From: an uncultured Spongiibacteraceae bacterium
GTDB taxonomy: Bacteria > Pseudomonadota > Gammaproteobacteria > Pseudomonadales > CAMLJR01
Assembly (NCBI GenBank): GCA_946480345.1
Contig: CAMLJR010000174.1
Location: forward strand, 1-5,406
Reading direction: 5' to 3'
Length of the DNA: 5,406 nt
The notes under the pieces were generated by a model. That model was given only the letters and a program-made list of their open reading frames with translations. It had not been told where the DNA came from and ran no database searches. A program made the translations under genes and the position numbers. Every line of letters starts with the position of its first letter. Position 1 is the first letter of the stretch. This document shows, piece by piece, positions 1 to 5,406 of this stretch.

Positions 1-2
1 AT

Positions 3-2618
3 GGCGGCAAGCAACGCAACATTCTGGTCGATCTCGATCCACAGGCATTACAGGCGAAGGGTCTATCGGCGAAAGATGTCACCGATGCCATCGGCCAGCA
101 GAATCTGATATTGCCGTCGGGTACACAAAAAATCGGTGAGTACGAATACAACATTCGCCTGAACGGCAGCCCGAGCAATGTCGATGATCTGAATAAGTTG
201 CCGATAAAAACCGAGAACGGCGCGACGATTTATATCGGCGATGTGGCACATGTGCGCGATGGCTTTGTGCCGCAAACAAATATCGTGCGCGTCGATGGCG
301 AGCGCGCGACGTTGATGACGATTCAGAAAACGGGAAATTCATCGACGCTCGATATCATCGATCGTATCAAGGCGTTATTGCCCGGTATCGTCGAAAGCGC
401 GCCGGAAGGTTTTTTGCTGCGTCCTATCGGCGATCAATCGGTATTCGTGCGTGCCTCGATTAACGGCGTGATTCATGAAGGCATCATCGCGGCGGTACTG
501 ACCGGCTTGATGATCCTGCTATTTCTCGGCAGCTGGCGCAGCACGCTCATTATTACGACATCGATACCGTTATCGATTCTGGCATCGATCATGATGCTGT
601 CTGTACTCGGTGAAACGATCAATATCATGACGCTGGGCGGTTTAGCGCTGGCGGTCGGCATTCTCGTCGACGACGCCACCGTGGCCATCGAAAACATCAA
701 CTGGCATCTCGAACAGGGTAAGGATGTCGAAACAGCGATACTCGACGGTGCGCAACAGATTGCAGTGCCGGCGTTAGTGGCGACGTTGTGTATCTGCATC
801 GTGTTCGTGCCGATGTTTTTTCTCGAAGGTGTCTCGCGCTATTTATTCGTACCGATGGCGGAAGCGGTGGTGTTCGCGATGCTTGCGTCGTACATATTGT
901 CACGCACACTGGTGCCGACACTCGCGAAATATCTGTTGCGACCACATACCGAAAATGATTTCGCGAATAAAAACAAATGGCAGAGATTTCAGCATCGTTT
1001 TGAAGAGCGGTTCGAAACGCTGCGTCATGGTTATCGCAATGTGCTGGAGCGCGCGCTGCAAAATACGCGCATGTTTATCGCCGGCTTTCTGGCCTTGATC
1101 GTTGCGTCGTTGCTTATTCTCGTACCGTGGCTCGGCAGCGATTTTTTCCCCGAGGTGGATACCGGGCAAATCAAATTGCATATGCGCGCGCCAACCGGAA
1201 CGCGCGTTGAAGAAACGGCGCGCATCGTTTACGAAGTTGAACAGGCTGTGCGTAAAGTCATTCCAGCGCGCGATATTGCAACGGTCGTGCAGAACATCGG
1301 CTTGCCGGTTAGCGGCATCAATCTTTCGTATACCAATTCGGCGCCGATCGGCTCCGCCGATGCGGATCTGATGATTTCGCTGAGCGAAGATCACGCGCCG
1401 ACCGCCGATTACATTCGCCAATTACGTCGCACGCTGCCGGAACGCTTTCCCGGCGTGACGTTTGCATTTTTGCCAGCCGACATCGTCAGCCAGATTTTGA
1501 ATTTCGGCCTGCCGTCGCCGATCGATGTGCAGATCGTCGGGCAGAATGTCACCGAAAACAGAGAGGTAGCGCGGCAGTTGCTGGAGAAATTGCGGCGTAT
1601 TCCCGGCATCGCCGATCTGCGCATTCATCAGGCTTTCGATCTGCCGGAAATGTATGTCAATGTCGATCGCACGCGCGCGCAGCAGGTGGGTTTGACGCAA
1701 CGCGATATTGCCACCGATATGCTGATATCGCTGACCGGCAGTTTTCAAACCGCGCCCGCATTTTGGTTGAACCCCAAAAATGGCGTGAGCTATGCGATCA
1801 GCACGCAGATGCCGCAATATCGGGTGGATTCGCTCGATGCATTGCGCAATTTACCGATCACGGGTGGCGACGATGCACAGCCGCAGATTCTCGGCGGACT
1901 CGCCGAATTTAAACGCGGCACTGGCGTCGGCGTGGTTTCGCATTACAACGCACAGAACGTGATCGATATTTTTGGCGCGGTGCAGGATCGCGATCTCGGC
2001 GCAGTCGCCAAAGATGTATTGGCTGTGGTGCGCGAGCAGGAAAAAAATCTGCCGAAAGGCACGCGCCTGGTGGTTCGCGGTCAGGTCGAAACCATGCAGA
2101 AATCGTACAGCGGTTTATACATCGGCCTCGCATTCGCCATCGTGCTGGTGTACCTGTTGATCGTCGTCAATTTCCAATCGTGGCTCGATCCCTTCATCAT
2201 CATCACCGCGTTGCCGGCAGCGATTGCGGGTATTGTGTGGATGTTGTTTTTAACGCAGACGCGATTGAGTGTGCCGGCATTGACCGGCGCGATCATGTGC
2301 ATGGGTGTCGCGACCGCGAACAGTATTCTGGTGATCAGTTTTGCGCGCGAACGCTTTGCTGCCACCGGCGATGCGACCCGCGCTGCCATTGATGCAGGTT
2401 TCACCCGGTTTCGCCCGGTGCTGATGACGGCGCTCGCGATGATTATCGGCATGGTGCCGATGGCATTGGGTCTTGGTGAAGGCGGCGAGCAGAATGCGCC
2501 GCTCGGGCGCGCGGTGATCGGCGGTCTGCTCAGTGCCACCGTCGCCACGCTGCTTTTTGTGCCTGTAATATTTCGCGCGATCTACATGCGCCGCCCTCAA
2601 TCGAATGAGACTACTTGA
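3..2618 (+). CDS. RND efflux permease, HAE1/AcrB type (5'-truncated by window edge)
   Basis: This is the inner-membrane proton-driven pump of a tripartite efflux system, which exports drugs or other toxic compounds through an adaptor and an outer-membrane channel. The frame is open from base 3, so the start lies upstream. The 871 visible residues compare with about 1,030-1,050 in the family, so roughly 180 are missing: TM1, PN1 and part of PN2. In visible numbering, the rest of the first porter region covers 1-155. TM2-TM6 follow at about 158-304, TM7 at about 354-376, the second porter/docking region at about 377-701, and TM8-TM12 at about 702-858. TM4 carries the Asp-Asp pair (223-224, bases 669-674, in GILVDDATVAIEN). 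TM11 keeps the Arg and Thr of the relay (RFRPVLMT, 802-809). FFPEVDTGQ after TM7 is typical of the family. The Asp-Asp pair favours HAE1 over the metal-exporting CusA type. The usual TM10 Lys is Ala (772). The substrate cannot be read from sequence. Confidence 0.95.
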   Translation, partial: GGKQRNILVDLDPQALQAKGLSAKDVTDAIGQQNLILPSGTQKIGEYEYNIRLNGSPSNVDDLNKLPIKTENGATIYIGDVAHVRDGFVPQTNIVRVDGERATLMTIQKTGNSSTLDIIDRIKALLPGIVESAPEGFLLRPIGDQSVFVRASINGVIHEGIIAAVLTGLMILLFLGSWRSTLIITTSIPLSILASIMMLSVLGETINIMTLGGLALAVGILVDDATVAIENINWHLEQGKDVETAILDGAQQIAVPALVATLCICIVFVPMFFLEGVSRYLFVPMAEAVVFAMLASYILSRTLVPTLAKYLLRPHTENDFANKNKWQRFQHRFEERFETLRHGYRNVLERALQNTRMFIAGFLALIVASLLILVPWLGSDFFPEVDTGQIKLHMRAPTGTRVEETARIVYEVEQAVRKVIPARDIATVVQNIGLPVSGINLSYTNSAPIGSADADLMISLSEDHAPTADYIRQLRRTLPERFPGVTFAFLPADIVSQILNFGLPSPIDVQIVGQNVTENREVARQLLEKLRRIPGIADLRIHQAFDLPEMYVNVDRTRAQQVGLTQRDIATDMLISLTGSFQTAPAFWLNPKNGVSYAISTQMPQYRVDSLDALRNLPITGGDDAQPQILGGLAEFKRGTGVGVVSHYNAQNVIDIFGAVQDRDLGAVAKDVLAVVREQEKNLPKGTRLVVRGQVETMQKSYSGLYIGLAFAIVLVYLLIVVNFQSWLDPFIIITALPAAIAGIVWMLFLTQTRLSVPALTGAIMCMGVATANSILVISFARERFAATGDATRAAIDAGFTRFRPVLMTALAMIIGMVPMALGLGEGGEQNAPLGRAVIGGLLSATVATLLFVPVIFRAIYMRRPQSNETT

Positions 2619-2621
2619 GTC

Positions 2622-3800
2622 ATGAATCTGAAAAAGCCGGAAGCAAATTCCGACAAGCCCGAAGCCGACCACTACAGCCGTAACGTGATAGTGATCGGCA
2701 TCGCGCTGATTGTGATTTTAGTTGTGCTCGGTATCGCGGCGCGCTTGCAGATGCAACACGCATTGCAACGCAATATCGATGAAACCGCCGCGATTGTAGT
2801 GGCGACGATCGCGCCGAAAGCGAGTGATGCCGAACAAACCATCGTGCTGCCGGGCAATGTCGAAGCGTTTGCCGATGCACCTTTATACGCGCGTGCGACG
2901 GGCTATTTAAAAAACTGGACCGCAGATATTGGCACTCGCGTTAAAAAGGGACAGCTTCTCGCCGAACTCGATATTCCCGAAGTCGATCAGCAATTGTTGC
3001 AAGCGCAGGCAGAGCTGGCGAATGCGGTTGCTAATCAGCGGCTGGCGCAAAGCACCGCGCAGCGGTGGCAGGAATTACTCGCAGCCGATTCAATTTCCAA
3101 ACAAGAAGCCGATGAAAAAATTAGCGACGCAGTCGCGAAAAACGCACAGCTGGATTCCGCACGCGCGAATGTCGAAAGGCTGCGGCAACTGCAATCGTTC
3201 AAGCGCATCGAAGCGCCGTTCGACGGCGTAGTGACGGCGCGTAATGTCGATATTGGCGCATTGGTGAATGCCGGCTCCGGCCAGGAATTATTTCGTATCG
3301 CCGCGAGCAAAAAATTGCGTGTGTATGTACGCGCACCGCAAATTTATGCGCCACTGGTAAGACCCGGCCTCAACGCGTCGCTCGAATTGGCCGAGCATCC
3401 GGGCTTGCGTTACGCCGGCACGCTGGTGCGTACCGCCGATGCGATTGATCCAGTAACGCGCACGTTGCTGCTGCAAGTCGAAGTCGATAATGCGCGCGGT
3501 GAGTTGCTGCCGGGTTCCTACGCGCGCGTGCATTTAAAGCTGCCGGGACAGCGCAATTTATTATTGCCGGTGAACACACTGATTTTTCGCGCTGATGGCT
3601 TGCAGGTGGCGACCGTCAATGGCGAACAGCGCGTCGTGTTAAAACCGATCGTGCTCGGCCGCGATTTCGGTTCGGAAGTCGAAGTCGTGTCCGGCATCGG
3701 TCCGAATGACGCGGTGATCCTTAATCCACCCGATGCGCTGGTCGGCAATCAGCGAGTGCGCCTTGCAAAAACCGAGAGCAAAACTGCCGCAAAAGAATGA
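2622..3800 (+). CDS. RND efflux periplasmic adaptor (membrane fusion protein, HlyD/AcrA type)
   Basis: This periplasmic adaptor bridges the RND permease to an outer-membrane channel. It has 392 residues, normal for the family. Residues 1-20 are hydrophilic and 21-40 form one hydrophobic segment with no lipobox cysteine, so it is probably held by an N-terminal membrane anchor rather than lipidated. The first lipoyl half is at about 87-120 (YARATGYLKNW, then GTRVKKGQLLAELD). An alpha-helical hairpin covers about 121-195, and the second lipoyl half about 196-228 (IEAPFDGVVTARNVDIGALV). A beta-barrel spans about 232-306, including DPVTRTLLLQVEV and LLPGSYARV. A membrane-proximal domain covers about 312-382. 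The hairpin tip has R148, L152 and S159, matching the R-L-S motif by which AcrA-like adaptors contact TolC. The ATG lies three bases after the permease stop, with no good Shine-Dalgarno, so translational coupling is likely. The permease-adaptor pairing supports the call. The exported substrate is unknown. Confidence 0.95.
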   Translation: MNLKKPEANSDKPEADHYSRNVIVIGIALIVILVVLGIAARLQMQHALQRNIDETAAIVVATIAPKASDAEQTIVLPGNVEAFADAPLYARATGYLKNWTADIGTRVKKGQLLAELDIPEVDQQLLQAQAELANAVANQRLAQSTAQRWQELLAADSISKQEADEKISDAVAKNAQLDSARANVERLRQLQSFKRIEAPFDGVVTARNVDIGALVNAGSGQELFRIAASKKLRVYVRAPQIYAPLVRPGLNASLELAEHPGLRYAGTLVRTADAIDPVTRTLLLQVEVDNARGELLPGSYARVHLKLPGQRNLLLPVNTLIFRADGLQVATVNGEQRVVLKPIVLGRDFGSEVEVVSGIGPNDAVILNPPDALVGNQRVRLAKTESKTAAKE

Positions 3801-3860
3801 CGCGACAGCGGAGCACTAACGCGGCGGTGTGGTCGGAACAATTATCGCTGAGGCAATCCT

Positions 3861-3864
3861 AGGA
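3861..3864 (+). promoter_or_regulatory. Ribosome binding site of the lipoprotein gene
   Basis: AGGA lies seven bases before the ATG at 3872 and supports that start. The rest of the 71-base gap after the adaptor gene shows no hairpin followed by a T-run, and no convincing promoter. Confidence 0.6.
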
Positions 3865-3871
3865 ACAGCTC

Positions 3872-4720
3872 ATGCGCAGATTTGCCGTTCGTTCCGTATT
3901 GATAATCGTCGTCGTTTGTATCGGCGGCTGCGCAATACTGTTCAGTTATCGCAATATCGAGCGCTGGATTCGCTGGTCGATCGATGACTATGTCATGTGG
4001 ACGCCGACGCAGGCAGAAGACTTCGATCAACGCCTGCATAGACAATTGCAATGGCATCAGCAGACAGAGTTGCCCCGCTATCGCGAATGGCTGTTGGCCG
4101 CACGTGACGCTGTACGAACTCCGCTAGATCTCGACACTCTGAATTCTTACAGCGAGCAGCTTCCGGTTTTCTGGCAGCGGAGCATGTTGCACGGCGAAGA
4201 GGATATTGCGGCATTACTTGCGCAATTATCCGACGATCAAGTGCGCGATTTGATCGCGGAAATGCACAGCCGTCAGCAAGACATCGAGGACGAATTCAAC
4301 GATTTATCACCAGCCGAATTGATCGAGCGGCGCGAGCGCAACATGAGCAAAGCACTGCGCTATTTCTTCGGTACACTCGATGCGTCGCAGAGGGTTGAGA
4401 TCGAGCGATGGGCCAAATCGTTACCGGATAGCCGTGTGCAATGGTTGGCGAGTCGGCGGCGCTGGACCGATCAGTTCGAGCAAGGACTCGCGCAGCGCCA
4501 CCAGCCTGAAATTTTCGCTGAGCAAATTCACAAATTATTCGTACTGCCCCAACAAAGCTGGGACCCCGATTATCGAGAGATTTCGGCGCACAATCTAACG
4601 GCAAGTCTGCAATTGCTCGTTGCGCTGCAACATTCGTTGAGCGAACAGCAGCGCAAGAAGCTCGATCAGCGTATCGAACAATGGCTCGACAGGCTCGATA
4701 CGCTGGCCAGCAGTTCGTAA
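3872..4720 (+). CDS. DUF6279 family lipoprotein, function unknown
   Basis: This is a predicted lipoprotein of 282 residues. A short basic start (MRRFAVR) is followed by a hydrophobic stretch at 8-19 and the lipobox IGGC, with Cys20 as the lipidated residue. The next residue is Ala, not Asp, which by the E. coli rule predicts sorting to the outer membrane. The mature part looks wholly alpha-helical and rich in Gln, Arg, Glu and Trp. Its marked features are a WxxDDYVMWTPTQ-like segment (35-47), the strongly conserved-looking WHQQTELPRYREWL (61-74), and a C-terminal LSEQQRKKLDQRIEQWLDRL helix (256-275). From memory these fit the DUF6279 family, which has no assigned activity; I see no catalytic motif. 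The start is supported by AGGA seven bases upstream and by the signal peptide. The gene lies between the efflux pump and msrA on the same strand, but a functional link is only inference. Lipoprotein status is fairly sure, and the family name a little less so. Confidence 0.82.
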   Translation: MRRFAVRSVLIIVVVCIGGCAILFSYRNIERWIRWSIDDYVMWTPTQAEDFDQRLHRQLQWHQQTELPRYREWLLAARDAVRTPLDLDTLNSYSEQLPVFWQRSMLHGEEDIAALLAQLSDDQVRDLIAEMHSRQQDIEDEFNDLSPAELIERRERNMSKALRYFFGTLDASQRVEIERWAKSLPDSRVQWLASRRRWTDQFEQGLAQRHQPEIFAEQIHKLFVLPQQSWDPDYREISAHNLTASLQLLVALQHSLSEQQRKKLDQRIEQWLDRLDTLASSS

Positions 4721-4752
4721 TCGCAGCATGAATTAATTCGTCCTCATCCAGC

Positions 4753-4757
4753 GAGGT
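4753..4757 (+). promoter_or_regulatory. Ribosome binding site of msrA
   Basis: GAGGT lies seven bases before the ATG at 4765. It favours this start over the internal ATG at 4795 (Met11), which would also remove an N-terminal stretch that matches E. coli MsrA. The 44-base gap holds no terminator-like hairpin. Confidence 0.7.
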
Positions 4758-4764
4758 AAACGTA

Positions 4765-5403
4765 ATGAGTTTCTTCAACAGTAAAAAAGCGGTCATGCCA
4801 AATCCCCAGGATGCGTTGCGTGGCCGCGCCACTGCAATGCAGGTTCCGGCAAAACATTTCGTACTCGATGCGCCGCTGCAACCGCCATTCCCAACACCGA
4901 TGGAAAAAATCGCGTTTGGCCTCGGCTGCTTCTGGGGCGCCGAGCGACGTTTCTGGCAACAGCCCGGCGTTTACACCACTGCAGTGGGATACGCCGGCGG
5001 CTACACGCCGAACCCGACGTATGAAGAAGTGTGTAGCGGTATGACCGGCCACAACGAAGTTGTCCTCGTGGTATTCGATCCTGCAAAAACATCGATCGAA
5101 AAATTATTGAAAGTGTTTTGGGAGAGTCACGATCCGACGCAGGGCTATCGGCAAGGCAACGATGTCGGCACGCAATATCGCTCGGGTATTTATTGTTATT
5201 CCGACGCACAAAAGCAATTAGCGGAAAAAACCGCCGAGCAATTTCAGCAGGCATTGCAAGATGCAGGCTATCCACCTATTACTACCGAAATCGTCGAAGC
5301 GCCCGAGTTTTATTATGCCGAGGATTATCACCAGCAATATCTGGCGAAAAATCCGAATGGATATTGCGGCTTGGGTGGAACCGGTGTGTGTTTGCGCGAA
5401 TGA
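4765..5403 (+). CDS. msrA: Peptide-methionine (S)-S-oxide reductase MsrA
   Basis: MsrA reduces the S-epimer of methionine sulfoxide, free or in proteins, back to methionine. It repairs oxidative damage, with thioredoxin as the usual final reductant. The protein has 212 residues, the same length as I recall for E. coli MsrA. The catalytic Cys55 sits in GCFWG, and the two recycling cysteines are Cys201 (GYCGLGG) and Cys209 (GVCLRE), giving the three-cysteine E. coli-type mechanism. Other active-site residues are present: Tyr86 (PTYEEVCSG), Glu98 (TGHNE), Asp133 and Tyr138 ([13 protein letters not shown]). The N-terminus (MSFF...NPQDALRGR) also matches the E. coli protein and supports the start. 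There is no signal peptide, so it should act in the cytoplasm. It lacks a fused MsrB domain. Extra cysteines at 90 and 144 have no assigned role; the first has an equivalent in E. coli. The gene follows the lipoprotein gene by 44 bases and may share its transcript. Confidence 0.97.
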   Translation: MSFFNSKKAVMPNPQDALRGRATAMQVPAKHFVLDAPLQPPFPTPMEKIAFGLGCFWGAERRFWQQPGVYTTAVGYAGGYTPNPTYEEVCSGMTGHNEVVLVVFDPAKTSIEKLLKVFWESHDPTQGYRQGNDVGTQYRSGIYCYSDAQKQLAEKTAEQFQQALQDAGYPPITTEIVEAPEFYYAEDYHQQYLAKNPNGYCGLGGTGVCLRE

Positions 5404-5406
5404 GTG

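Noticed and set aside
1..108. An ATG at the very first base opening a short frame.
   Set aside because: It runs in a different frame from the permease and stops after about 35 codons. The permease frame is open through the same stretch and its translation (RNILVDLDPQAL, VTDAIGQQN) matches RND porter-domain sequence.
111..113. A TTG at 111 as the start of the permease.
   Set aside because: The frame stays open and RND-like upstream to base 3, and a start here would remove TM1 and much of the first porter region. It is an internal Leu codon.
900..1421. A long minus-strand open frame (173 codons) inside the permease gene.
   Set aside because: It is fully antisense to a strongly supported gene and its translation shows no recognisable family. 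It is a shadow of the + strand codon pattern.
3835..3861. A sigma-E-like pair, GGAAC at 3835-3839 and TCCTA at 3857-3861 with 17 bases between, upstream of the lipoprotein gene.
   Set aside because: The -10 match is weak. Transcription would begin at about 3867, after the AGGA ribosome binding site, so the transcript would lose the signal that supports the start codon.
3801..3871. A rho-independent terminator between the adaptor and lipoprotein genes.
   Set aside because: The gap has GC-rich bits (CGCGACAGCG, ACGCGGCGG) but no clear inverted repeat followed by a run of T.
4795..4797. The internal ATG at Met11 as the start of msrA.
   Set aside because: The upstream ATG at 4765 has GAGGT at good spacing, and residues 1-10 resemble the E. 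coli MsrA N-terminus.
4296..4832. Minus-strand open frames across the end of the lipoprotein gene and inside msrA (4296-4832, 4793-5275).
   Set aside because: They overlap well-supported + strand genes, have composition typical of antisense shadows, and show no domain or signal.

Overview
The window looks like ordinary chromosome from a Gram-negative proteobacterium, most likely a gammaproteobacterium. Three things suggest this: a tripartite RND efflux pump, an outer-membrane-type lipoprotein of a family (DUF6279) that I know mainly from Gammaproteobacteria, and an MsrA that is close to the E. coli enzyme along its whole length, including the N-terminus. Base composition is moderately GC-rich. 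GATC tetranucleotides are about twice as frequent as chance by hand count. I cannot name a genus.

Layout, all on the + strand. (1) About 3-2618: the C-terminal five-sixths of an inner-membrane RND (HAE1-type) efflux permease. Its start lies upstream of the window. (2) 2622-3800: the periplasmic adaptor (membrane fusion protein, HlyD/AcrA type), three bases after the permease stop. (3) 3872-4720: a predicted lipoprotein of the DUF6279 family, of unknown function. (4) 4765-5403: peptide methionine sulfoxide reductase MsrA, complete with all catalytic and recycling residues. The gaps are 3, 71 and 44 bases. No gene-free stretch exceeds 300 bases. I see no RNA gene, mobile element, CRISPR array or convincing terminator.

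The first two genes encode two of the three parts of a drug or toxic-compound efflux pump. The outer-membrane channel is not in the window, although the adaptor keeps the R-L-S hairpin motif used to dock on TolC-like channels. The channel gene must therefore lie upstream or elsewhere. The lipoprotein and msrA follow on the same strand with good ribosome binding sites and no visible terminator, so co-transcription is possible but unproven.

I found no clear evidence of a wholly new system. The points most worth a second look are the alanine that replaces the usual TM10 lysine of the RND proton relay, the permease-before-adaptor order with no channel gene downstream, and the uncharacterised lipoprotein sitting between an efflux pump and an oxidative-damage repair enzyme.
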